Origin: Pseudomonadota bacterium
Lineage (GTDB): Bacteria > Pseudomonadota > Gammaproteobacteria > Burkholderiales > Burkholderiaceae_C
Assembly (NCBI GenBank): GCA_963205335.1
Contig: CAUJIM010000017.1
Location: forward strand, 52,198-116,197
Length of the DNA: 64,000 bases
Direction: 5' to 3'
Shown here: positions 41,250 through 49,807 of the stretch, piece by piece
Layout: each line of letters opens with the position of its first letter
Numbering within the stretch: the stretch's first letter is position 1
Translations under genes and position numbers: made by a program
The notes under the pieces: generated by a model
What the model saw: the letters and a program-made list of their open reading frames with translations, nothing else
Told to the model about the DNA's origin: nothing
The model's database searches: none

Positions 41250-43877
41250 ATGTTCCCCTTTTCTACCCAGAGCCCGACGCCCGAACCCGCCGCAACCCCG
41301 CCCGCGACCGACAAGGTGGCCGCGGTCCATCCGCTCGATGGCCTGACCGGCGGAGCTTTTTCCGCCGCCACCTCGGGCGAGCGCGCGGCGCGCGTGCGCG
41401 ACTGGCTCGCGGGCGAGCCGCCGATCGCGCAGCTGCAGGAAGTCTTCAAGGAGTTGAGCGCACGCGACAAGGGCGCGGCGCGGGCCATCCGCGAACGGCT
41501 CGACGAGCTGCGCCGCGCGGCCGCGCAAGAGGCCATCGCCGCCGACTGGGCGGCCCGGGCCGAGGCGCTGCTGGCGGGCGCGCGCCTGAACATCGCCGAC
41601 GCGCTGGCCTGGCAGCGCGATGCCGCCAAGGCCGGGGCGCCGCTGTCGCGCGAGCCGCTGCTGGGGCTCAAGACCCGGCTGGCCGACCGCGTGAAGGCGA
41701 TCGAGGATCTGCAGCACCGCGTGCAGGTCCAGCGCGAGGCCGCCGTGCTGCTGGCGCAGCGCATCGAGGTGCTGTCCACCAAGCCGTGGCGCGAGGCGCA
41801 GTCGGCACTCGACGCCCTGGCCGCCGACGTGGCTCATTGGCAGGCGCAGGCCGGCGAGCTGACGGGCGACGCGACCTGGCCCAGCGTCGACCTGCGCTTT
41901 CCCGCGCAGCTCGATTCGGCGCAGGCCCAGCTGGGCATCGTCTGGGATGCCTTCCAGGCGGCGCTCGGCCAGGCGGTGGCCTCCAGCGAGGACGCGGGCA
42001 TGCCGCTGCCGTCCGTGCCGGTCTGGGCCGACGAGCTGCGCGCCGCGCGCGGCGAGGTGCCGGCCGCCGCCGCCGCGGCGCCGGGCAAGCCGCCGGTCGA
42101 TCCGCAGCGCATCGAGGCGGCGCAGCAGTCCGTCGGCGCGGCGCTGCAGCGGCTGGAGCAGGAAACCGCGCAAGGCCACGGCAAGGCGAGCGTCGGCGCG
42201 GCCGGTGCGCTGCGGGCGGTGCTGAAGGATCACGGGCGCTTCATCGACGCCGCGCTCGAAAGCCGGGTGCAGGCGGCGCTGGTGGCCGCCGGGGAGCTCG
42301 AGGGCTGGCAGCGCTGGAGCGCCGACCAGATCCGCGAGGAGCTGGTGGCCAAGGCCGAGGGCCTGCTCGCCCGCCCGGAGGGCCAGGCGCTCGGCGGACG
42401 CAAGATGCAGGAGCTGCTGCGCCAGCTGCGCGAGCAGTGGAAGCAGGCCGACCAGGGCGCGGTGGCCAACCATGCACTGTGGAAAAAATTCGACGATGCC
42501 TGCAACGCCGCGCACAAGGTGGTCGAGGCGTGGCTCGAGAAATCGCGCGCCGAGGCCGTCGAGCACCGCGTGCAGCGCGAGGCGTTGATCGCCGAGGTCG
42601 ACGCCTGGGCCGCGCAGCACGGCGCGTCGACCGACTGGAAGGCGCAGGTGCGCGCGCTGCACCAATTCAGCGAGCGCTGGCGCAGCGGCGGGCACGTGGG
42701 CGAGAAAGTCTTCGCCGAGCTGCAGCCGCTGTGGAAGCAGGCGATCGCGGCCGCGGGCGCGCCGCTGGCCGCGGCGCAGAAAGACAGCCTGGAGCGCCGC
42801 CGCGCCCTGATCGACGAGGCCACGGCGCTTGGCGCCGCCGCCGGCTTGCGCATCGATGCCGTCAAGGCGCTGCAGCAGCGCTGGCAGGCCGAGGCGCAAG
42901 GCGTGCCGCTGGAGCGCCGCCTGGAGCAGAAACTCTGGGACGCCTTCCGCAAGCCGATCGACGAGGCGTTCGCGCGCAAGAGCGCCGAGCGCGAGCACGC
43001 CGTAGCCCAGCTCAACGCGCACGACCGCGCCGTGCTCGAGGCGTCCAAGGCACTAGAGGCGGCCAACGCCAGCGGTGACGCCGAGCGGATCCGCGCGGCC
43101 ATGGCGGCGCTGGAAGCCGCGCTGCATGGCGAGAGCGGTGCGGAGTCGGGTGAAAAATCAGAAACAAATCAAGATCAAACCATTGCTGGTAGAGCGCAAG
43201 CAGCTCCAAAAACAGAAGCAGATGGAGCGCAGGCCCCGGACGCGGCGGCGCCGGTGCGGCGTGTCGTGGCGGTGCGCGGCGACGACCGCCCCGGTGCGCG
43301 CGGACAAGCCCCCGCGGCACCCGCCGGGCGCTCGCCCGAGCGCCGCGATGGCCGTGGCCCGCGGCCTGGTGCGGGCCGCTTCGGCGAGCGCGAGCGCACC
43401 GAACGCGCTCCGCGCGGGCCGCGGCTCGGCGACGCCGCCTTCCGGGCCCAGCGCGAGGCGCTCGAACAGGCGCAGGGCGCATTGCGCAAGCTGGCCGCGC
43501 AGGCCCATGGAGAGGCGCTGGGCCAGCTGGCCGCGGCATGGGAAAAGCGCGACGCCGCGCTGCTGCCCGCCGCGCGCGACCTGGGGCGCCAGGTGAATGC
43601 CGCGGCGCACGGCGCCTGGGCCAGGGCGCTTTCGGGCGCGGCCGCTGGCGACGCCGCCGAGGCCTTGCTGCGCCTGGAGATCGCCGCCGAGGTGCCGACC
43701 CCCGCCGAACACCACGATGCGCGCCGGGCCTTGCAGCTGCAATTGCTCACGCGCCGCCACGACCCGTCGCCCGCCGAGACCTGGGCGCAGGACGCGGCGC
43801 GCGTGCTCGCGGCCAGCGCCGACGGCGCGAGTGTGCGGCGCCTGCAGGGCGCGCTCAAGGTGCTGCTGCGCCGGTGA
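41250..43877 (+). CDS. DUF349 domain-containing protein
   Basis: 875 aa, repeated 'LREQWKQADQGAVANHALWKKFDDACNAAHK' DUF349 pattern. Confidence 0.85.
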   Translation: MFPFSTQSPTPEPAATPPATDKVAAVHPLDGLTGGAFSAATSGERAARVRDWLAGEPPIAQLQEVFKELSARDKGAARAIRERLDELRRAAAQEAIAADWAARAEALLAGARLNIADALAWQRDAAKAGAPLSREPLLGLKTRLADRVKAIEDLQHRVQVQREAAVLLAQRIEVLSTKPWREAQSALDALAADVAHWQAQAGELTGDATWPSVDLRFPAQLDSAQAQLGIVWDAFQAALGQAVASSEDAGMPLPSVPVWADELRAARGEVPAAAAAAPGKPPVDPQRIEAAQQSVGAALQRLEQETAQGHGKASVGAAGALRAVLKDHGRFIDAALESRVQAALVAAGELEGWQRWSADQIREELVAKAEGLLARPEGQALGGRKMQELLRQLREQWKQADQGAVANHALWKKFDDACNAAHKVVEAWLEKSRAEAVEHRVQREALIAEVDAWAAQHGASTDWKAQVRALHQFSERWRSGGHVGEKVFAELQPLWKQAIAAAGAPLAAAQKDSLERRRALIDEATALGAAAGLRIDAVKALQQRWQAEAQGVPLERRLEQKLWDAFRKPIDEAFARKSAEREHAVAQLNAHDRAVLEASKALEAANASGDAERIRAAMAALEAALHGESGAESGEKSETNQDQTIAGRAQAAPKTEADGAQAPDAAAPVRRVVAVRGDDRPGARGQAPAAPAGRSPERRDGRGPRPGAGRFGERERTERAPRGPRLGDAAFRAQREALEQAQGALRKLAAQAHGEALGQLAAAWEKRDAALLPAARDLGRQVNAAAHGAWARALSGAAAGDAAEALLRLEIAAEVPTPAEHHDARRALQLQLLTRRHDPSPAETWAQDAARVLAASADGASVRRLQGALKVLLRR

Positions 43878-43897
43878 AGTGCGCCGGGCAAAAGAAA

Positions 43898-43924
43898 AGG
43901 CCGCTGCGCGAGCGCGAGCGGCCT
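43898..43924 (-). terminator. intrinsic terminator read on the minus strand (probable original tRNA-Leu terminator)
   Basis: AGGCCGCT-N11-AGCGGCCT; the minus strand continues TTTTCTTTTG. Confidence 0.6.
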
Positions 43925-43959
43925 GTCTTCATGTGCAACCCGAAGGGTTCTCTTACACT

Positions 43960-43976
43960 TGGTGCCCAGGAGAGGA
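43960..43976. repeat. attL: 17-bp duplicate of the tRNA-Leu 3' end
   Basis: TGGTGCCCAGGAGAGGA, identical to 50882..50898 inside tRNA-Leu. Confidence 0.85.
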
Positions 43977-44019
43977 AGCGGCAAACGGCTTGAACAAAGG
44001 ATTTGCGTCGATCATTGGG

Positions 44020-44280
44020 TCATAAATGGGTCATTCTGTCACGCTGCCAACGCTCTAGATCGGCCCTGTTCCAGTACCTCCCGACGCGCTTCGGCAAGCG
44101 CCCGTCGTCTTCCATCCGACTCAGTGTCGGCACGCTCACGCCAAGTTCGGCGGCCAGTTCAGTAGCGTTCACCATCTTCTTTTTCCCGATGGTCTTCAGT
44201 GCTGCGCGCATTTCCTCACCGATGATGGCACGCAGTTCGTCAGGGGTGGTAACAATGATGGCGTTCAAGTTCGCCTCCAA
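44020..44280 (-). CDS. HTH (excisionase-like/AlpA-like) DNA-binding protein
   Basis: 'MVNATELAAELGVSVPTLSRMEDDGRLPKRVGRYWNRADLERWQRDRMTHL', adjacent to attL. Confidence 0.7.
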   Translation of the reverse strand: MEANLNAIIVTTPDELRAIIGEEMRAALKTIGKKKMVNATELAAELGVSVPTLSRMEDDGRLPKRVGRYWNRADLERWQRDRMTHL

Positions 44281-44295
44281 AAAACAAAGCCCCGA

Positions 44296-44886
44296 CTAGC
44301 GGGGCTGGGTGGTGTTGTTCAGGTATTCGCGCCACGGGACTTTTCTTCCGTCCACGTCGAACCCCCAGGAACCGCGCTTGCGCCAGGTGAAGAACAGCGT
44401 CCAGACGCCACCTTCGCTCACGGCGCTGATGCGGTGGTACTGACCAAATAGCAGGCGCCCGGTGTAGCCGACGACTCGGTGGAACACGGCTCGCGTGGTG
44501 TTGCACAGTGAAATGCCATCGGCCAGCATGGCTTCGCGATCCGTCATGGTTGCCCACGGACGCTCCTCGGTGTACCAGCCTCGCAGAACGATGGTGCGAG
44601 CGTGCCACGGGTGATCATGCAAGTGCCGATCGGTATCGGGCCGCATGATGTGGTGCACGCGGATGCTGGGCAGCCACGGACAGCGCGCCGGCGTGGGATC
44701 GCCTGCCGGATCCTTGCCGTAGCCGTTGAACAGCCACCACCGGCCCATGTAGAGGCTGCCGTCCGGGCCGATGATGTCGGAGTAGGGCGTGCGCTGCGCG
44801 CGCTGGATGATCCAGTCTGCGACGCGCGGGCGTGTGATGATCAGGGCCGCGATGACCCAAAGCAGGTTTCGCATTTGAGGTTCCAA
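44296..44886 (-). CDS. phage hypothetical protein with cupin-like motif
   Basis: 'RHLHDHPWHARTIVLRGWYTEERP' His-rich beta-barrel-like motif. Confidence 0.6.
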   Translation of the reverse strand: MEPQMRNLLWVIAALIITRPRVADWIIQRAQRTPYSDIIGPDGSLYMGRWWLFNGYGKDPAGDPTPARCPWLPSIRVHHIMRPDTDRHLHDHPWHARTIVLRGWYTEERPWATMTDREAMLADGISLCNTTRAVFHRVVGYTGRLLFGQYHRISAVSEGGVWTLFFTWRKRGSWGFDVDGRKVPWREYLNNTTQPR

Positions 44887-44909
44887 AAAAGAACCCCGCT
44901 CATTGGCGG
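44886..44909 (-). terminator. intrinsic terminator
   Basis: minus strand CCCCGC-CAATGA-GCGGGGTTCTTTTTT. Confidence 0.75.
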
Positions 44910-44974
44910 GGATCAGGGTGTTTCTCTTGCTCGCGCTGCCGCCTGGCTTTGCGGATGTCGCGTTTGCGGGTCAT
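44900..44974 (-). CDS. 24-aa basic micropeptide ORF
   Basis: MTRKRDIRKARRQREQEKHPDPRQ; ATGA overlap with the upstream ORF stop; terminator follows immediately. Confidence 0.4.
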   Translation of the reverse strand: MTRKRDIRKARRQREQEKHPDPRQ

Positions 44975-45396
44975 GATTGCAGCTCCCACGACCATTTATC
45001 CGGTTTAATGACAGGTGGCTCCCACCCCTCAATCAGCCCATCGGGGCCGATCTTCATGATGATGTAATCGCCGTATCCTGGCTCACCGACGCTCAACATA
45101 TCTGGCACGTAGCCAGCCCTCTGGGCGACGACCTTCCTGCCATCGAGCAGTTCGTATTCGCCGGCATCGCACACCTTGTAGTGGATGTCGGCCGTCGTCC
45201 CTTGCGGCCAATCGCGCACGCGGCCGGTTTCCAGCTCGATGATCGGCGCCCAGCAGGCTTCGAAGCGCTGCGGGATCAGCTCGCCGCTCGTGTCCGTGAC
45301 GCCGTTGACTGTGGCGTCCTCCCAGTAGCGGACTTCCGCCGTAATGCCGATGGCAGTTACCTCGAATTCCTTGGTGATTTGTACTGTGACTTTCAA
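44971..45396 (-). CDS. phage hypothetical protein
   Basis: TTG start overlapping the upstream stop (TTGA); 'KVTVQITKEFEVTAIGITAEVRYWEDATVNG'. Confidence 0.6.
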   Translation of the reverse strand: MKVTVQITKEFEVTAIGITAEVRYWEDATVNGVTDTSGELIPQRFEACWAPIIELETGRVRDWPQGTTADIHYKVCDAGEYELLDGRKVVAQRAGYVPDMLSVGEPGYGDYIIMKIGPDGLIEGWEPPVIKPDKWSWELQS

Positions 45397-45590
45397 GATG
45401 TTTTCTCCATAGGCACCACCACGCAAGAGTGGTGCAGAGTGCTCGGCTTGGCGAATCCAGAGCGCCGCACCACGTACTGCGTGCCGCCCGGTGTTTCGTG
45501 TTTGCGGTTGATGAACTCGTAACGCTCGCCGGTGCGCTTGAGGATGAAGCTCTGGCCTGGTTGCATATTGCGGATCCGCAGGGTGATCAA
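45393..45590 (-). CDS. phage hypothetical protein
   Basis: 65 aa ORF coupled to neighbours by 4-nt overlaps. Confidence 0.6.
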   Translation of the reverse strand: MITLRIRNMQPGQSFILKRTGERYEFINRKHETPGGTQYVVRRSGFAKPSTLHHSCVVVPMEKTS

Positions 45591-46126
45591 TTCTTGTTCT
45601 CCAAAATTGTGTTAGCCCACTCTTGCACCACCAAGCCAGCTTCCACCATGCGGCGCCCGCGCGTGGCCATATCGACGTCCAAGCCGCCGACGTATTCCAT
45701 TGCCGCACCCAGCTCAAGCATCTGCTCACCCAGCGCGGTAAGCTTTCGCTTGATTTCCGTGGGCATCGGCACGTGTGGCGCCAGCGGGACATCTTTGCCA
45801 TGCCAGTGTTCACGCACCTTGGCCCAGGCAGCTCGATCGCAATCCCAGCCAAGGGGCAGGTATGAGGATTTTTCCGCCCGGGCCTCGTCGTCGCGCCGGA
45901 ATTCCTCTTCGATGTCGCGTTGCATGACGGAGCGCGTGCCTGCTGGCAGGTGTGACCATGCGCGAGCGAGTTCATGCTCGGCAAAGCATGCTGCGTGGAT
46001 CGTGCTGCGCCCGATGTAGTAGCGCTGCGCTCCGATAATGAGGCCATGCGAACCAAAGCAGCCCAGCGCATCCAGGTCGGGGCGGGGCTTGTAGCGCCTG
46101 CCGATTTTTTCGTAGATTTCAGGCAT
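45587..46126 (-). CDS. phage hypothetical protein
   Basis: 'MPEIYEKIGRRYKPRPDLDALGCFGSHGLIIGAQRYYIG', overlaps both neighbours. Confidence 0.62.
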   Translation of the reverse strand: MPEIYEKIGRRYKPRPDLDALGCFGSHGLIIGAQRYYIGRSTIHAACFAEHELARAWSHLPAGTRSVMQRDIEEEFRRDDEARAEKSSYLPLGWDCDRAAWAKVREHWHGKDVPLAPHVPMPTEIKRKLTALGEQMLELGAAMEYVGGLDVDMATRGRRMVEAGLVVQEWANTILENKN

Positions 46127-46652
46127 GGCCGTTCTCCTTCTTGATGCCGATGCCGTGGGACTGTTCCGCAAATCGCGCGCCAGCGATGAAGCAACTCACC
46201 ATCTGTCGGGGCGATAGTCCCGGTGTATTGCAGAAGGCGTTCATGATGGTGTCGTCCGAAAGCGGATCCGGCCCGCGCGGGAACACTGCTGGATTCGCCG
46301 GGTGCAGGCGCTCCCAGCGCTTGGCTTCGGAAAGCTGGTGCTCGTTCAGACTGTCGTGCTGGCCCATACCCAAGGCGAAGCGGATTGGTTGACCTACGGG
46401 ACTACTGCCGCCCTGGTGGTGCCACAGCACCCACAGCAGAGCCGCGCGTGCCGTGTCCGTGAAGTCTGGCGACAGTTCGGGCGGCTCCACTACAGCAGGC
46501 GGTGTGGGCCTGGTCCAGTGTGCCACGACGGCGCGAGCGAATGCACGCTTGGCGAGCGTTGGACAAATCCATCTATCCCAATCGAAAGCATCGGTGAATG
46601 CAGCTAACTCCGCATCGCTCGGTGCTGCGCTTGTGGTTTTGTTATTCGCCAT
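46119..46652 (-). CDS. phage hypothetical protein
   Basis: 'MANNKTTSAAPSDAELAAFTDAFDWDRW' in the coupled array. Confidence 0.6.
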   Translation of the reverse strand: MANNKTTSAAPSDAELAAFTDAFDWDRWICPTLAKRAFARAVVAHWTRPTPPAVVEPPELSPDFTDTARAALLWVLWHHQGGSSPVGQPIRFALGMGQHDSLNEHQLSEAKRWERLHPANPAVFPRGPDPLSDDTIMNAFCNTPGLSPRQMVSCFIAGARFAEQSHGIGIKKENGHA

Positions 46653-46890
46653 CGTCGTCCCCCCAGTACGATAGTTCTTCGTCGGCGGCCCATTCCGGGT
46701 CATCCCAGATCACTGGGCCTCTGCCGGCCAACCGGGCGGTGTCTTCTTCCGAAGACGCTGCGACTTCCGCCAGATCGTCGGCATCGAGACAGTCATTGCG
46801 GTTACTGTGTGAGGTGTGGGATTCGCGCACGGATTCGGCATCGCGGCGCAGCAGGCGCTCTGCTTCTGTCAAGGTAGTATTGGTAGTCAT
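46642..46890 (-). CDS. small acidic phage protein
   Basis: 'MTTNTTLTEAERLLRRDAES...DEELSYWGDDDGE'; overlaps both neighbours. Confidence 0.55.
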   Translation of the reverse strand: MTTNTTLTEAERLLRRDAESVRESHTSHSNRNDCLDADDLAEVAASSEEDTARLAGRGPVIWDDPEWAADEELSYWGDDDGE

Positions 46891-47117
46891 GAAAATGCCT
46901 TCAGGTTCTCGCGCATGTCTTCGGCATGCGCTTCTGCGGAGTATGGCCAGTGCACCGCGAAGGCCTGGCGCAGAAAGAAATAGCCTTCTCGGCGCGGATC
47001 GTTGAAGTAGTCGTTCAGGATGCGCGCGTGGTTTTCGGCGGCTTCCTTTGATGGCATCGCGTAGATGTCGTCGGGGCCTTCGATGTGGAGCGCCCATAGT
47101 TCGGTGGTTTCAGGCAT
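46887..47117 (-). CDS. phage hypothetical protein
   Basis: 'MPETTELWALHIEGPDDIYAMPSKEAAENHA'. Confidence 0.58.
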   Translation of the reverse strand: MPETTELWALHIEGPDDIYAMPSKEAAENHARILNDYFNDPRREGYFFLRQAFAVHWPYSAEAHAEDMRENLKAFS

Positions 47118-47523
47118 ACGCGGCCTCCGGTTCAAAGAGGGGAACATCGAACAACCCCTGAGCCCCGCGCCACGGCACGGGCGCAGGCAAAGGTTTGACG
47201 TTGGTCAGCACCCAGCACCACGGCCCGAAGCAGTGAGCCCGGTTTCTGAGTTGCGGATACTTGTCGTCGAAGATGCCGTTTTCGATGTCCACGATCCGTA
47301 GGCAGTCGGCCAGCGTGCAGGTGGCCACGATGGCACCGAACACCAGCGGGCGGCCCATGGCCTCGGCGCGCTCTTCGTCGCCATCCTCAAGCCACTGGCG
47401 GCTCTTGCCTGCGTGAATAGCCAGCGGCCCGCGATACCTGGTCGGCCACGTCCGGTTCTCGACGTGCTTTTCTCCGATCAGGATCAAGTGGGGGTAGGGT
47501 TGGCAGATGGTGAGGGCTTTCAT
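47110..47523 (-). CDS. ASCH domain-containing protein
   Basis: 'MKALTICQPYPHLILIGEKHVENRTWPTRYRGPLAIHAGKS', typical ASCH fold signature. Confidence 0.82.
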   Translation of the reverse strand: MKALTICQPYPHLILIGEKHVENRTWPTRYRGPLAIHAGKSRQWLEDGDEERAEAMGRPLVFGAIVATCTLADCLRIVDIENGIFDDKYPQLRNRAHCFGPWCWVLTNVKPLPAPVPWRGAQGLFDVPLFEPEAAYA

Positions 47524-47648
47524 GCCGCACCTCCCATCGCCTCGACCAGCGCGGCAATCATTGGAGCCAGTTCGCGCGTGGTAATCGCGATGTCGGCGTC
47601 GAACGCGTCGGCAGCGTCGTCGTAGATGTCGGAGATTTGCTGGGTCAT
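47520..47648 (-). CDS. small phage ORF
   Basis: 42 aa, ATGA overlaps with neighbours on both sides. Confidence 0.45.
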   Translation of the reverse strand: MTQQISDIYDDAADAFDADIAITTRELAPMIAALVEAMGGAA

Positions 47649-48404
47649 ACAGCCTCTGAAAAAGCAAGGCCCGCGGTGGAGCGGGACTGGTATGTGGTGA
47701 TTTCTTCGACTTGCTCTATTCGCTCGCCGATCCAGCGCGCACAATTGATGGCCCAAGAGTTGCCCAGCGCCTTGTAGCGCGGGCCGTCTGCGGCAGGTTT
47801 TCCACGGTGAGGCACATTGGTATGTCCATCGGGGAAGCCCTGAAGGCGCTCGCATTCCAATGGCGTCATGCGGCGCACCTGCATGTCCTGCATGACGCCG
47901 TTGTGCCAGCGGCTGCCGTAGTTCGATGCCGACGTGATTTGCGTGGTGTCGAACGGAACCGGAATCAGGTTGTGATGTTCATCCCCCGCCGGCCCCGCCG
48001 GCCCCGCCGTGCCCTTGGCCCATTTGCTGCTCATTGCTTGGCTGACGATGGCGGGGATAAGTCCGCCACCTAGTTCGAAGTCGGTTCCGAGTCCGCCACC
48101 GCCCTGAGTGCGCGCACTAATGGTTCCGGCAACGCTTTCCCGCGCTTCGCGGCGCGGCGCAGGATGCCCGCGCAGGCTTTCGCGCTCAAAAAGTACCGCT
48201 GCGGCACGCTGCCAGAGTCCTCCAGAATGTCCGACAACGAACACACGCCGGCGTCGCTGAGGGACGGCGCGAGGGTGTGATTGAACTCGGACGTACTGAG
48301 CGTCCAGAACTCGGTAGGCGAACCCATACCCGAGTTCCGCCAGGAGCCCAAGGAGGGAGCCAAAGTCCCGTCCTCTGTTTGAAGACAGGACACCGGGGAC
48401 GTTT
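47645..48404 (-). pseudogene. DNA cytosine-5 methyltransferase, C-terminal fragment
   Basis: frame reads NVPGVLSSNRGRDFGSLLGLLAELGYGFAYRVLDAQY...VPQRRRRVFVVGHSGG...VRRMTPLECERLQGFPDGHTN...GPRYKALGNSWA; begins at motif VI and lacks motifs I and IV. Confidence 0.85.
48070..48404 (-). CDS. alternate-frame ORF overlapping the methyltransferase fragment
   Basis: 'SPVSCLQTEDGTLAPSLGSWRNSGMGSPTEFWTLSTSEF...SLSDILEDSGSVPQRYFLSAKACAGILRRAAKRGKALPEPLVRALRAVADSEPTSN' in a second open frame; no start of its own after the deletion. Confidence 0.45.
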
Positions 48405-48873
48405 CCGCATCAAAGGGATCACGACGGACACTTTCGTCCTCGAAGGTTGCAACACCAGCAGCACCAGTCTCTTCTCTCCTGGCTCCGGCATCGGTTCTGT
48501 CCAGAAGGCCACCACCTGGGTTGATCTGGACAAGACCATGAACCACAGCTCGAGCGGTGGCGACCCGAAGACCGTGAACGTCAAGTTCATTGAGTCCGAG
48601 GTGGAAATCGTGCTCAACGACGGCTTCAACGCCGTTTCTCGCACGTTCGACATGGACGCGGACATGATCGGCACGCCAGGGTATACCGCTCTGGTCGATC
48701 TGAGCGCGACCGCCGCGTTCACCATCGTGCGTCGTCGTTCCAAGTCTGGGGCGATATCGTTGATCCCCGCAAAGGTTGCTCTGAATGAAGAAGAGACCTT
48801 GACCGAGGGTCAGATTATCGTCGTCAAGTGCGCGGTGAACGCCCAAAACATCGGCACCCGCTACGTCGCGTAA
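48398..48873 (+). pseudogene. phage tail tube protein, 5'-truncated
   Basis: 'RFRIKGITTDTFVLEGCNTSST...VNVKFIESEVEIVLNDGFNAVSRTFDMDADMIG'; N-terminal part replaced by antisense of the dcm fragment. Confidence 0.72.
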
Positions 48874-49015
48874 ACACCCGCCCGCCCTGCCAACCGCACG
48901 GCGGGTTTCTTGCGCCTGCGCGCACCCCTGAGCACCGACCTGTCGCCATCCGCCTCTTCGCTGGGGCGGCGGCGGCAGGCACGGGCAATCAACCACCAGC
49001 GAAGGAAACCATTCC

Positions 49016-49435
49016 ATGTCGAAAGACAAGACCATCCCCGCAGCAAGCCTGTCCATGCTCGAAAGCGCACCGGACTTTGACCTGCCCGTGACGATCGACG
49101 TGCGCGGCAAGCAGCACAAGATCACGTTCCACTGCAAGACGCACAGCAAGCTGGAGTGGGCTGAGATTCGAGACACAGGCATCGATGAGACTTTGGCCCG
49201 CGGCAAAGAGCGTGCGGAAAAGACCGATGGCGAGCGCAAGCGCCTGGTGGAAGTCGTGCGCGAGGGCATGTCGGCTGACGCTGCTCTGGTGCTGCAATTT
49301 GCCACCGGCTGGGACTTGTCCGACACGCTGAATGCGGACGCGCTCACCAAGTTGGAGAACATGAGCGGCGGCGCGCTCGGTAGCATCGTTTCTGCCTACG
49401 AGATGGCTATCTACCAAGGCCGCCTGGGAAACTGA
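49016..49435 (+). CDS. phage tail assembly chaperone (gpG-like)
   Basis: 'MSKDKTIPAASLSMLESAPDFDLPVTIDVRGKQHKITFHCKTHSKLEWAEI...LQFATGWDLSD', upstream of a DUF1799-like frame. Confidence 0.8.
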   Translation: MSKDKTIPAASLSMLESAPDFDLPVTIDVRGKQHKITFHCKTHSKLEWAEIRDTGIDETLARGKERAEKTDGERKRLVEVVREGMSADAALVLQFATGWDLSDTLNADALTKLENMSGGALGSIVSAYEMAIYQGRLGN

Positions 49436-49761
49436 AGGCCCTCGCGCGCGCCCTATACGAGCCGCCAATCACCGAGACAGAGGCACGCGCGGAGGGCTTT
49501 GAACTTGAAGACTACGAGACTGAGACGATAGGCATCTGGCCCGACAATCGGGATGCTTACCTGGTGTTCTCGCGCGTCGGTACCCGCTGGCGCTTCCCGC
49601 CAATGGGCGGAGCGCCGATTGGGCTTGATTGGCCTGCCATCTATCCGCTGATGGAAAGGCAGAAATCGGACTGGGAAGAGCTTCACGACGCACTGATGCT
49701 CATGGAGCAGACCGCAATTGAAACCATGCGCGAGTTCGCGCCGAAGCGAGAAGGGAAGTAA
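49016..49761 (+). CDS. predicted -1 frameshift fusion: tail assembly chaperone + DUF1799-like domain (gpGT-like)
   Basis: slippery heptamer GGGAAAC at 49426-49432 directly before the TGA; the -1 frame stays open to 49761 with no ATG/GTG/TTG at its beginning. Confidence 0.7.
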
Positions 49762-49780
49762 GGCGGTACGCGGCGGTGAA

Positions 49781-49799
49781 TATACGGCTTTGCCGTATA
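49781..49799. promoter_or_regulatory. toxin-antitoxin operator palindrome TATACGGC-TTT-GCCGTATA overlapping a TATAAT -10 box
   Basis: perfect 8-bp inverted repeat; TATAAT at 49796-49801, toxin ATG at 49808. Confidence 0.65.
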
Positions 49800-49807
49800 A
49801 TTCAGGC

